NCBI RefSeq assembly: GCF_019722725.1
Contig: NZ_CP077941.1
Location: 3,162,001 to 3,226,000 of the forward strand
From: Vreelandella profundi
GTDB lineage: Bacteria; Pseudomonadota; Gammaproteobacteria; Pseudomonadales; Halomonadaceae
Direction of reading: 5' to 3'
DNA length: 64,000 nucleotides
Made by a program: the position numbers and the translations under genes. The notes below the pieces were generated by a model. It was not told the origin of the DNA, searched no databases, and saw nothing but the letters and a program-made list of their open reading frames with translations. The number at the start of each line of letters is the position of its first letter. Position 1 is the first letter of the stretch. Shown here one piece after another: positions 16,654 to 25,110 of this stretch.

Positions 16654-17342
16654 CCAGCCCTGAGGAACGCCATCTAGCCGCTGGCGAGTACGTGCTGGGA
16701 GTGCTGAACAGCGACCAGAAGGCACGCTTTGAAGCGCTGCTGGCTGTCAGCCATGACGTGCGTAATGACGTAGACGACTGGCGCGAGCATCTACAGCTGT
16801 TTAATGAGCGCCTTGATCCTAAAACGCCACCAAAAGAGATTTGGCAGCGCATTACCCATGCGACGGGGACGCGTACCACTCCGTGGTGGCAGCGTTTAGG
16901 CGCTTGGCAGGCGATGGCTGCCAGTTTTGGGTTAATCGCTGTCGCGCTGGGCCTTCTGTGGCAACAAGCTGAGCTGACTTCGCCGCCTGAAGGAGAAGCG
17001 GTGTTCGTGGTTCAGGACGAGTCGCGCACGCCAGGCTGGATTATTAGCGCTACCCAGGGGGGTGAGTTAATAGTACAAGCGATTCAACCAACTCAAGTCG
17101 GCAACGAGCAGACCGGCGAGCTGTGGTTGATTGCCGATGGCACACCTATTTCGCTAGGCCTGCTACCTGAGCAAGGCAGCCGACGCCTCCAACCCAGCGC
17201 TGAGCTGCGCGCACAGTTATTTAATGCCGACTTAGCAGTCAGCGTTGAACCCCAAGGGGGCGCTCCCGAAGGCCAGCCAACCGGGCCGATTATCGATCAT
17301 GGCCGTTTGACACCTGTGGCGGGAAGCACCATTATTTTTTGA
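16632..17342 (+). CDS. Membrane-bound anti-sigma factor (RskA-like)
   Basis: Single-pass anti-sigma factor, 236 aa. The cytoplasmic N-terminal anti-sigma domain (about 1-80; HLAAGEYVLGVLNSDQKARF) binds the sigma factor; a transmembrane helix lies at about 93-113; the periplasmic C-terminal part (about 115-236) resembles the RskA domain with PEGEAVFVVQDES and LGLLPEQGSRRL. Release would normally follow regulated proteolysis, but the protease is not in the window. Overlap with the sigma gene supports the pairing. Confidence 0.88.
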   Translation: MSDQWDLTSPEERHLAAGEYVLGVLNSDQKARFEALLAVSHDVRNDVDDWREHLQLFNERLDPKTPPKEIWQRITHATGTRTTPWWQRLGAWQAMAASFGLIAVALGLLWQQAELTSPPEGEAVFVVQDESRTPGWIISATQGGELIVQAIQPTQVGNEQTGELWLIADGTPISLGLLPEQGSRRLQPSAELRAQLFNADLAVSVEPQGGAPEGQPTGPIIDHGRLTPVAGSTIIF

Positions 17343-17383
17343 TAATACAGCCACTTTTATTGGTTCCAAAAGAGCCTATTCGC

Positions 17384-17788
17384 ATGAAACCAAAAATCAG
17401 CTTGATCACTCTTGGTGTACAAGACCTGCAACGCGCCATACGCTTCTACCGTGAAGGTTTGGGACTGCCTGAGCACGAGACAGAAAGCGATGGGGTCGCA
17501 TTTTTCAAGCTCGAAGGGGCTTGGTTATCACTTTTCCCGCGTAAAGAGCTGGCGAAGGATATCGGCATTCAAGATGACTCGCCCAGTGGTTTTAGCGGTA
17601 TCACCCTTGCGCACAATGTCGCCAGCCAAGACGCAGTTGATCAGGTGCTTAAACAAGCGGTTGCCGCAGGTGCCGAGCTAATCAAGCCTGCTGAAGAAGT
17701 GTTCTGGGGTGGCTATTCAGGCTACTTCCGCGACCCAGAAGGTCATTATTGGGAAGTCGCCTACAACCCATTTATGGATTTGACGTAA
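17384..17788 (+). CDS. VOC-family (glyoxalase/bleomycin-resistance-like) protein
   Basis: Small metalloprotein-fold protein of 134 aa from the ATG at 17384, with paired beta-alpha-beta-beta-beta modules: ISLITLGVQDLQRAIRFYREGLGL at the N-terminus (in two blocks) and GYFRDPEGHYWEVAYNP at the end carrying the usual Glu ligand. The substrate is unknown. Further upstream in-frame starts exist (TTG at 17339), but the homologous part begins at MKPKISLITLG. It follows the anti-sigma gene by 41 bases and may be read with it. Confidence 0.8.
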   Translation: MKPKISLITLGVQDLQRAIRFYREGLGLPEHETESDGVAFFKLEGAWLSLFPRKELAKDIGIQDDSPSGFSGITLAHNVASQDAVDQVLKQAVAAGAELIKPAEEVFWGGYSGYFRDPEGHYWEVAYNPFMDLT

Positions 17789-17796
17789 CGCTACCG

Positions 17797-18759
17797 TCAT
17801 CGCCCGAGCGTTGATAAGTCCAGAAGCACTTTCTGGCTAGTCGGGCGAAGCGCGCTCTCAACTGCTTGCCTCCATTCCTGACCTGGGAACACTTGATAAT
17901 CAGGCATCTCAAATTGGGTTAACAGCTCCCAAACAGTCAAAAATTTTTGCTGCCAAGTTTCTGCGGACATTCTGGCCAAGCTATCGCGTAGGTGAAACCT
18001 TTTATAGTGAGCGCAAGGTTTGGAATCCAATTGAATTGCCTGCCCCGTCAATAGCCCATAAGCGATAAAACTCGTTCCCGGTGCCATCCGTTGCAATATT
18101 TTTGCCGCAATTGGCCCTCCTAAAGCGTCAAACACCATGTCTGACTCACGAGCTATATATGAGATCTGCGATGCGTCTTGGATAGATACCGGTTTGATAC
18201 CGAGCTGTTCCAGACGAGCAACCCGACTCTCAGAGCGGTATATGCCGACGACTTCCCTAGCGCCATGCTGATATGCCCATGCCCCAAGATAGTCAGCGCA
18301 ATTGGAACCCGCTCCACTGAGAAGTACACGCTTTCCCTCGACAGGCCAGTTTCCAAGCATGGTCAGGGCAGCCAAGGGGTTAATGTAAGCTCGTGCGGCA
18401 ACGGCGTCAGGAATGAATTTGGGGACGGGGATTGCGAGTGCCGCATCACAATCTAGAACTGTCTGCCAAGTACCTTCGCTTCTTAATGGAAGCACTCGCT
18501 TTCCGATCAGAGAGGCATACTGTTTAGGTGCATCAATAACGCGCCCCACTCCTTCGTAGCCAGCGACAGCGGGTAGCATTATACGATGCGAGTACGCACC
18601 GCTAATTGGAATCAAATCAGATGGATTCACGGGAGCACATAACATCTTCACTCTGAGCTTGCCCTCGCCCTTGGGTGGAACTTCCGCTGTTTCCATGTGC
18701 AATGTTTCAAGCGGCTTTCCGAATGACCGGTAGGTAAGAGCATGACGATGCATGGACAC
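17797..18759 (-). CDS. MDR-superfamily oxidoreductase (zinc-independent, enoyl-thioester-reductase-like)
   Basis: NAD(P)H-dependent medium-chain dehydrogenase/reductase, 320 aa. GroES-like N-terminal domain (about 1-115; PVNPSDLIPISGAY and PAVAGYEGVGRV) and a Rossmann domain (about 125-260; cofactor loop SGAGSNCADYLGAWA where the family usually has GxGxxG). Structural-zinc cysteines are absent, fitting the quinone/enoyl reductase branch near mitochondrial trans-2-enoyl-CoA reductase. Substrate unknown. Convergent with the VOC gene, and 18 bases downstream of the MocR gene end on the same strand, so possibly co-transcribed with it. Confidence 0.8.
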   Translation of the reverse strand: MSMHRHALTYRSFGKPLETLHMETAEVPPKGEGKLRVKMLCAPVNPSDLIPISGAYSHRIMLPAVAGYEGVGRVIDAPKQYASLIGKRVLPLRSEGTWQTVLDCDAALAIPVPKFIPDAVAARAYINPLAALTMLGNWPVEGKRVLLSGAGSNCADYLGAWAYQHGAREVVGIYRSESRVARLEQLGIKPVSIQDASQISYIARESDMVFDALGGPIAAKILQRMAPGTSFIAYGLLTGQAIQLDSKPCAHYKRFHLRDSLARMSAETWQQKFLTVWELLTQFEMPDYQVFPGQEWRQAVESALRPTSQKVLLDLSTLGR

Positions 18760-18777
18760 CTCGAATGATGAATTAAT

Positions 18778-20221
18778 CTAGGAAGTACCCACCGCATGCA
18801 ACTGGGCTTCTTCTACCATTTCGGTGGCAAACTCGCCCACCGTACGCACGGCCGCTTCGATTTCAGGAGTTAGCGTAAACGCATAGTTCAAGCGCAGACA
18901 CTGGCGAAATTTTCCAGAAGCTGAAAACAGTGACCCTGGTGCCACGTGAATTGCACGCTGGGCTAATCGCTCGTTAAGCTTCACGCAGTCCACCGCAGCG
19001 GGTAGCTCCACCCATAGCAAAAAGCCCCCCTGTGGATAGCTGATGCCCGCCCCCTTCGGGAAATAGCGCTGAACCCAGCTAATCATAATATCTCGCTGGC
19101 GCTGATACTGACGGGTGACATAGCGAAGATGGCGCTCGTAATGCCCTTTGGCGACAAACTCCGCCACCGCCAGCTGCGGTAACGTGGCCGACGCGCCGGT
19201 GGAGACATACTTCATATGCAGCGCCTGATCACGATAACGGCCCGGCGCGAGCCAGCCCACCCGCAGCCCTGGCCCTACCGTTTTAGAAAAGCCGCTGCAC
19301 AGCATCACGCGCCCATCGTCGTCGAACGACTTCACCGTACACGGCCTCGGGTTGGTATAGGCGAGATCACCGTAGATATCATCTTCGATAATCGCCACAT
19401 CAAACCGCTGGGCTAGCTGAAAAAGCGCCCGCTTTCGCGCCTCGGGCATGGTGTAGCCCAATGGATTATTGTGGGTCGGCGTCACCTGTATTGCACGGAT
19501 AGGCCACTGCTCTAGCGCCATTTCCAATGCTTCTAAGCTGATACCGGTTTGCGGGTCAGTGGGGATTTCCAGCGCTTTTAAGCCAATGGCCTTGAGAATT
19601 TGCATGGTGCCGTAAAAGCTTGGGGAATCCACCGCGACCACATCGCCTGGCTGGGTTAAGGTGCGTAGCGCTATAGACAGCGCCTCTTGGCACCCGGTAG
19701 TCACTATCACGTCGTCAGGGTGCAGTAGGCAACCAGAGGTAACGCCCAGCCGAGCCACCTGCTGACGCAGCTCGGGGCTGCCGCTCAGCTTGTCGTAATT
19801 GAATCCCATTAAGTCATTATGGCGGTGCAGGCTGGCAAGAATTTTTGACAGCGGCCCGCAGCGTCTCATACTCAAGGTTCGGCACGCCACGCCCAAGCAA
19901 CAGCCGCGCATCATCGCGCTGAGTGGCAACGAGTTCCAGCACCTGATCCCATTGAGAAACGTCCAACGGACGTTGCGCGGGTCGCGACATGGACGGCAGA
20001 ACTGACGGCACCCTGCTCGGCAACACGAAATAACCCGATTTAGGCCGTGACTCAATCAGCGCCGCATCCATCAATTGCCGATACGCCTCCTGAGCAGTGG
20101 AAATACTAACGCTCAACTCTTTGCAGACCGCGCGAATTGAAGGCAAGCGATCGCCCACACGGTAAATGCCGTGCTCAATGCGCTCCTGCAATACATTGGC
20201 AACCTCTTCATAACGCGTCAT
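18778..20221 (-). pseudogene. MocR-family regulator (GntR wHTH plus aminotransferase domain), frameshifted
   Basis: Two reading frames make one MocR-type protein. The 5' part (20221 to about 19845) encodes a GntR winged helix (GDRLPSIRAVCKELSVS) and linker through YETLRAAVK; the 3' part, in another frame, resumes with ILASLHRHNDLMGF and continues as a fold-type I aminotransferase domain with the PLP-binding region (HNNPLGYTM, EDDIYGDL, SGFSKTVGPGLRVGW). The frames meet at an A5 run on the coding strand (T5 at 19842-19846); removing one A restores a full-length protein of about 480 aa. Both halves are otherwise well conserved, so a sequencing error, a very recent mutation or recoding are all possible. 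Divergent from DUF1127 and phzF, its likely targets. Confidence 0.8.
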
Positions 20222-20250
20222 GGCAGTGCCTCATCCCCATCGCGACAACA

Positions 20251-20339
20251 ATACAGATTGCTATTTATAGCGCATACAGAGTGACAAAACACTTCATCTG
20301 TATCTTGATAATATAAATTTCTATATCTGTATCTTGATA
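20251..20339. promoter_or_regulatory. Candidate MocR operator array in the divergent promoter
   Basis: Four copies of one hexamer: ATACAG at 20251-20256 and 20274-20279, then its complement CTGTAT at 20298-20303 and 20327-20332. The last two sit in a 15-base direct repeat (ATCTGTATCTTGATA at 20296-20310 and 20325-20339). Located between the MocR gene and the DUF1127-phzF genes; MocR proteins commonly bind such repeated half-sites. Confidence 0.5.
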
Positions 20340-20388
20340 GCGACGCTGAGTAACCTGATCAAGCATATCGCATTCAAGGGGCATCGCC

Positions 20389-20574
20389 ATGCTACGCATC
20401 AATCTTACCCAGCTTCGCTACCAATTAAGCACCACGTTTCGCCAATACCATCAGCGTCGTCGCAGCCGCCGCCAACTGCTGACACTTGATGACCGGCTGC
20501 TAAAAGATATCGGCATTACTCGGGAGCAGGCGCAAAAAGAAGGCCATCAAGCATTTTGGAAACGCTCACCTTAG
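20389..20574 (+). CDS. DUF1127 small basic protein
   Basis: 61-aa Arg-rich protein. The C-terminal half carries the DUF1127 motif RRQLLTLDDRLLKDIGITREQA (in parts: LLTLDDRLLKDIG then the family's usual I-x-R). Proteins of this family are small and basic; in alphaproteobacteria some act with RNA or in phosphate and central metabolism, but function here is unknown. It precedes phzF by 12 bases and is divergent from the MocR gene, a linkage that suggests shared control. Confidence 0.8.
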   Translation: MLRINLTQLRYQLSTTFRQYHQRRRSRRQLLTLDDRLLKDIGITREQAQKEGHQAFWKRSP

Positions 20575-20586
20575 AGGGAGAACGGC

Positions 20587-21459
20587 ATGAAAACTGTTGA
20601 GTACTATTTACTGGATGTATTTACCGACCAACCGTTTACCGGCAATCCATTGGCCGTCTTTCTGGAGACCGATGGGCTGGCGACCAACACTATGCAGGCG
20701 CTGGCCAACGAGCTTAATCTTTCTGAGACGGTGTTTTTATGCACTGCCACGGATACAAACGTCTATCCGATGCGGATATTCACCCCGACCAATGAGCTGC
20801 CTTTTGCAGGCCATCCCACGGTAGGCACCGCACACCTGCTTGCGGAGCTGAAGCTAGTGAACCGAGCGCAAGGCGTTGTATTACAGCCTCCCGTCGGCAA
20901 ACTGGCGGTGAGCTATAAACAAGGTAGAGCAACCTTTACCACCGCCAAGCCAGCTGCAGTCACAGGCTGCACATTTGATCGTATCACTGCTGTTGAGCTA
21001 CTTGGTCTGAGTATTCACCAGGTTATTGGTAATCCGGTGACATCCTCCTGCGGGCTGCCTTATCACTTGATTGAACTGACCGACATAGCAGCGTTAGAGA
21101 GCGTACACATCGCTACAGCCACCTGGGCAAGTGCTGTCGCACCTAGCAGTGCAGAGCAGATTTATCTGTATGTGATTGAACAACACGACGGGGCAGAGAC
21201 GGTTGTTTACAGTCGCATGTTCTGTATGCACGCCAGTATCTGCGAAGACCCCGCTACCGGTAGCGCCGCAGCTGCCTTAACAGGTTATTTAGCTTCTCTT
21301 CAGCCAAATCCTCTGCGCTTGAAAATTCATCAAGGCGTTGAAATGGGGCGACCCAGCGTTATTTACACTGCCGCCAATGGCGAGATCAATCACGGCCTTG
21401 TGACGGTGGGCGGTAACGCAACGGTGGTGGGTAAGGGCATGCTTTATCTAGAGCGCTAA
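20587..21459 (+). CDS. PhzF-family isomerase/epimerase
   Basis: Diaminopimelate-epimerase-fold protein, 290 aa, of the PhzF family. Landmarks: FTGNPLAVFLE with ANELNLSETVF (catalytic Glu) near 17-50, RIFTPTNELPFAGHPTVGTAH near 63-83 (in two blocks) and CEDPATGSAAAALTGYL near 218-234. No other phenazine genes occur, so the activity is probably on an amino-acid-like substrate and not phenazine synthesis. It has a GGGAGAAC ribosome site and is co-oriented with DUF1127 under the putative MocR operator. Confidence 0.88.
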   Translation: MKTVEYYLLDVFTDQPFTGNPLAVFLETDGLATNTMQALANELNLSETVFLCTATDTNVYPMRIFTPTNELPFAGHPTVGTAHLLAELKLVNRAQGVVLQPPVGKLAVSYKQGRATFTTAKPAAVTGCTFDRITAVELLGLSIHQVIGNPVTSSCGLPYHLIELTDIAALESVHIATATWASAVAPSSAEQIYLYVIEQHDGAETVVYSRMFCMHASICEDPATGSAAAALTGYLASLQPNPLRLKIHQGVEMGRPSVIYTAANGEINHGLVTVGGNATVVGKGMLYLER

Positions 21460-21529
21460 TCGCTATAAAAGAACAGCCATACCGAGCACCGTTATAAAGG
21501 CATTCGACTACTCTGTAATGCGAAGATAA

Positions 21530-21808
21530 CTACTTACCAATAATGACCGTTCCCGACCCGGTGGTTACGACATTACCGTGGGCACCAACACTGCTTAGAA
21601 CCGCGGCCGGTTTACCGTTGACGAACACGGTGGGCGAAACTTCGTGAGTAATAGGACTGCCACAAGCAGATTTATCGTCTAATCTTGCGGCAGACAACCC
21701 ATCGTAAAAAACATCAGGCGATCCACTTACCAACGGATTTTTGCCGTGCCCCGGTATAGGACACGCGGTAAGGTCAGTAATACGTGCTGCTGGCTTTCCA
21801 CCCATCAT
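21530..21808 (-). CDS. PAAR-domain protein
   Basis: 92-aa PAAR-repeat protein, the sharp tip that caps the VgrG spike in type VI secretion. It starts MGGKPAARITD, has Cys/His candidates for tip metal binding (DLTACPIPGHG and SACGSPITHE), and repeats the V-x-V-N-G-K-P-A motif typical of PAAR proteins (FVNGKPAAVLSS). No C-terminal effector extension, and no VgrG, Hcp or toxin gene nearby. An orphan tip. Confidence 0.85.
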   Translation of the reverse strand: MMGGKPAARITDLTACPIPGHGKNPLVSGSPDVFYDGLSAARLDDKSACGSPITHEVSPTVFVNGKPAAVLSSVGAHGNVVTTGSGTVIIGK

Positions 21809-21927
21809 GTAGCTCCTTAAGCGTATGCCGTTTTAAACATCTCAATAAGACGATTATTTAATATTAAGTAATATTCATCAAGTTTGCCTATCCTCACTTA
21901 AGGCCTACGGTTCACACTTAACAAGCA

Positions 21928-22980
21928 TCAAGCAACCGTCACTTCTTTGGAAAGATAGACATCCTGAATCGCATGCAGCAGCTCAACGCCTTCCTGCATC
22001 GGTTTCTGGAATGCCTTACGCCCAGAAATCAGGCCCATTCCCCCCGCACGCTTGTTAATAACCGCCGTGCGTACTGCATCGCCAAGATCAGAGTGTCCTT
22101 TGGAGCCACCGCCGGAATTAATCAAACCCGCACGCCCCATAAAGCAGTTGGCTACCTGATAGCGTGCCAGATCAATGGGATGGTCAGTCGTCAGCTCGCT
22201 ATACACTTTATCGTGGGTATGCCCGAAGCCAACCGCGTTGTAGCCGCCGTTATTCTCAGGCAGTTTCTGTTTGACGATATCCGCTTTAAGGGTGGCGGCC
22301 ATGTGATTGGCTTGACTGGTGAGGTCAGCAGAGGCGTGATAATCGTTGCTACCCTGTTTGAACTCAGGATTACGCAGATAAGCCCATAATACCGTCACCA
22401 TCCCCAACTGGTGGGCGCGCTCGAAAGCTTCGCTAATCTCCATGATTTGCCGACGACTCTCGTGAGAGCCAAAGTATATTGTCGCCCCCACTGCCACGCA
22501 GCCCATGTCGTGGGCCTGCTCCACATCGGCAAATAGCGTCTGATCGTATATCGCCGGGTAGCTCAAGGTTTCGTTATGATTGAGCTTTAACATCATTGGA
22601 ATCTTATGGGCATAACGTCGCGCTACGGAAGAGAGAACGCCTAGCGTTGAGGCCACACCGTTGCAGCCCCCTTCGAGGGCCAGCTCAACGATATTAGCCG
22701 GGTCGAAATAGCGCGGGTTAGGCGCGAAAGAGGCGCCTGCCGAGTGCTCAATGCCCTGATCTACCGGCAGCAGGCTGAGATAGCCAGTGCGTGCTAAGCG
22801 GCCATGATTAAAGAAGCTCTGCATATTACGCAATACCGCCGGGCTGCGGTCGCTATCGGCCATCACACGATCAATAAAATCAGGGCCAGGAAGATGCAGG
22901 TCCTCTCGACGAACCCCCTGGCACGTATGGTTAAGCAAGCTATCGGCGTCACTGCCTAGTAGAGCGGCGATGTCGGTCAT
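21928..22980 (-). CDS. fbaB: Class I fructose-bisphosphate aldolase (FbaB/DhnA type)
   Basis: Glycolytic/gluconeogenic enzyme, 350 aa from the ATG at 22980, chosen for its strong AAGGAGTTCACC ribosome site over an upstream Met 20 codons earlier. Archaeal-type class I aldolase: [17 protein letters not shown] near 78, Schiff-base region [13 protein letters not shown] near 155, and [16 protein letters not shown]-terminal [18 protein letters not shown] and [15 protein letters not shown] form the phosphate-binding loops. No metal-binding site is needed. Alone on its strand. Confidence 0.88.
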   Translation of the reverse strand: MTDIAALLGSDADSLLNHTCQGVRREDLHLPGPDFIDRVMADSDRSPAVLRNMQSFFNHGRLARTGYLSLLPVDQGIEHSAGASFAPNPRYFDPANIVELALEGGCNGVASTLGVLSSVARRYAHKIPMMLKLNHNETLSYPAIYDQTLFADVEQAHDMGCVAVGATIYFGSHESRRQIMEISEAFERAHQLGMVTVLWAYLRNPEFKQGSNDYHASADLTSQANHMAATLKADIVKQKLPENNGGYNAVGFGHTHDKVYSELTTDHPIDLARYQVANCFMGRAGLINSGGGSKGHSDLGDAVRTAVINKRAGGMGLISGRKAFQKPMQEGVELLHAIQDVYLSKEVTVA

Positions 22981-23141
22981 GGTGAACTCCTTGATACTTG
23001 TTTGTAACAAAAGGTAAGCGAAAGCCAAATACTGCATCAATAGCGCCTATCGCTTCAATAAAGCCTATTCCTTCAATAGAACATAGGGGAAGCAGCACAG
23101 CAATCAGGCGACGCTAGGTTTCCCTGCGGTTGACAAAGCTA

Positions 23142-23183
23142 CGACTAAAGAATGAGAATACAATCACGAATGAGTTTTAGTCG
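23142..23183. promoter_or_regulatory. Inverted repeat with Fur-like half-site before the siderophore operon
   Basis: CGACTAAA at 23142-23149 and TTTAGTCG at 23176-23183 form an 8-bp inverted repeat enclosing GAATGAGAATACAATCAC. The AATGAGAAT part matches one half of the Fur 7-1-7 pattern, the other half does not. Suited to iron control of the operon, but weak. Confidence 0.35.
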
Positions 23184-23209
23184 CAAATAAGACCAAGCTT
23201 GTTAACTTT

Positions 23210-24295
23210 GTGCCCTCACCTGGAAACACCCTCACAATGCCCGCCTCTTCGCCGCTTGCTGCTCCGTTGGCATCCACCTATCGGCGCTTTATTGTTACTC
23301 GTTTGCTGATTGTCGCGGGATTAGCCATCGCGTTAGCAATATCGCTGCTCGCTGATATCGCCAGTGGCCCAGCGCATATTCCGCTTAATGATTTAATCGC
23401 ACTGCTATTGGATGCCCATGCTCAGGGGCCGATTCAGCAAGCCATTGTCTGGGAAATCCGCCTCCCTGCCGCACTCATGGCAGTGCTGGTAGGCGCAGCG
23501 CTGGGGTTGGCAGGGGCAGAAATGCAAACGGTGCTGAATAACCCGCTGGCCAGCCCGTTCACGCTGGGCGTTGGTGCGGCGGCCACCCTAGGTGCTTCGC
23601 TAGTCATTGTTTTTAATCTCACCTTGTTTGGTTTAAACACTCACTACGCCACCGCTTTAATGGCATTTATGTTCGCGGCGGCGTCGATGTTGACCATCAA
23701 TGCTTTATCGCGTCTCTACGGCGCCAGCCGTGAGATTATCGTGTTATTCGGTATTGCGTTGGTGTTCGTACTCAACGCACTGGTCGCACTTTTGCAGCTC
23801 ATCGCGAGTCCCGATGCGCTACAGCAACTAGTGTTCTGGACGATGGGCAGCCTCTCACGCGCTTCTTGGGACACGGTGGCCATCGTGGCAGTGGTATTAG
23901 CTATTTGCATGCCTTTCTCGTTGCGCAGCGCCTGGGCGATGACGGCACTGCGCTCGGGTGATGAACATGCGCGCAGCTTCGGGATTGCGGTTGAGCGTTT
24001 GCGACTTATCTCACTACTTAGAGTGAGCCTGCTCGCCGCTGCAGCAGTCGCGTTTGTGGGCACCATTGGCTTTATTGGGCTTGTCGGCCCGCATATGGCA
24101 CGCCTGGCATTGGGTGAAGATCATCGCTTTTACTTACCGGGCAGCGCTTTGGCGGGGGCGCTGGTGCTGTCGCTAGCATCTATCGCCAGTAAAACGCTGG
24201 TCGATGGGCTGGTGCTGCCTGTGGGCTTGGTAACCTCGCTGGTAGGCATCCCCTTCTTTATGGCGCTAATCATGCTGCAGGGGCGCGCGCGATGA
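23210..24295 (+). CDS. FecCD-type siderophore ABC transporter permease
   Basis: Inner-membrane permease, 361 aa, about nine to ten hydrophobic helices. Family phrases: IWEIRLPAALMAVLVGAALGLAGAEMQTVLNNPLASPFTLGVGAAATLGA (in blocks; about 84-133) and FVGTIGFIGLVGPHMARLALGEDHR near the coupling helix (about 282-306). The start is a GTG at 23210 or an ATG at 23237; no Shine-Dalgarno clearly decides. The stop overlaps the ATPase start (ATGA), so both are coupled. First gene of an operon with ATPase, binding protein and TonB receptor. As only one permease gene is present, it should act as a homodimer. Confidence 0.9.
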   Translation: MPSPGNTLTMPASSPLAAPLASTYRRFIVTRLLIVAGLAIALAISLLADIASGPAHIPLNDLIALLLDAHAQGPIQQAIVWEIRLPAALMAVLVGAALGLAGAEMQTVLNNPLASPFTLGVGAAATLGASLVIVFNLTLFGLNTHYATALMAFMFAAASMLTINALSRLYGASREIIVLFGIALVFVLNALVALLQLIASPDALQQLVFWTMGSLSRASWDTVAIVAVVLAICMPFSLRSAWAMTALRSGDEHARSFGIAVERLRLISLLRVSLLAAAAVAFVGTIGFIGLVGPHMARLALGEDHRFYLPGSALAGALVLSLASIASKTLVDGLVLPVGLVTSLVGIPFFMALIMLQGRAR

Positions 24296-25077
24296 AAGCA
24301 GGCTTTACGCTCAGCAACGTCACGACCGGCTACCGCAAACGACGCGTTTTCGAGCAGCTAAGCTTGCCCACACTGCCACCCGGTTCGCTGGTCGCAGTGC
24401 TGGGGCCCAATGCGGTGGGTAAATCGACCCTGTTAAAAGCCATCGCGGGCTTACAGCCAGCCAGCGGACGTATGCAGCTTAACGACATCGACCTCACCAC
24501 CCTCAGTGGCGCCGCGCGAATGCGTCATGTGGGCTATCTGCCGCAAACGCTCCCTCAGGCCACCACGTTAGTGGCCTACGAAGCGGTGCTGAGCGCCTGT
24601 CGCGCCGTGCGTCCCGACCTAAGCCGTACAGAGATAGACACGTTAATCGAGCGCGTTTTCGATGCGCTGGCCATTCGCCCGTTAGCGTTGCGCCCGTTGA
24701 GCGAGCTCTCCGGCGGGCAGCGTCAGATGGTTGGCCTAGCTCAGGCGATCGCCCGCCAGCCCGCGCTATTACTGCTAGATGAGCCCACCAGCGCACTAGA
24801 TTTGCGCTGGCAGCTGGCGCTGATTGATACCGTGCGCTCGGTGATAGCGGAGCGTCAGGCAGTCTGCCTAATGGCTATTCACGATATCAACCTCGCCCTA
24901 CGCTTTTGTGATCAAGTGCTGCTATTTGGTAACGGGGGGCTACTGGCTGCAGGCGATCCTCACGAGGTGATCACCCCCGACGTGCTGCACACCGCCTATG
25001 GGGTCGAGTCACGGGTCGAGCGATGCTCGCTGGGGCGGCCACTTGTGCTCAGTGATCGCGTCAGCGAGCCGTTGTGA
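24292..25077 (+). CDS. Siderophore ABC transporter ATP-binding protein (FecE-like)
   Basis: Cytoplasmic ATPase, 261 aa. Walker A is GPNAVGKSTLL (near 41-51), Q-loop in VGYLPQTLPQ, signature LSGGQRQMVGLAQA near 139-152, Walker B LLLLDEPTSALD near 159-170 and the H-loop in AIHDINLAL. Walker A has Ala-Val where most have Gly-(Ala/Ser)-Gly, but the GKST core is intact. Overlaps the permease by 4 bases; the binding protein starts 33 bases downstream. Confidence 0.92.
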   Translation: MKAGFTLSNVTTGYRKRRVFEQLSLPTLPPGSLVAVLGPNAVGKSTLLKAIAGLQPASGRMQLNDIDLTTLSGAARMRHVGYLPQTLPQATTLVAYEAVLSACRAVRPDLSRTEIDTLIERVFDALAIRPLALRPLSELSGGQRQMVGLAQAIARQPALLLLDEPTSALDLRWQLALIDTVRSVIAERQAVCLMAIHDINLALRFCDQVLLFGNGGLLAAGDPHEVITPDVLHTAYGVESRVERCSLGRPLVLSDRVSEPL

Positions 25078-25110
25078 TGTTTATCAGCAACCATAATTTA
25101 GGATAAGCCG

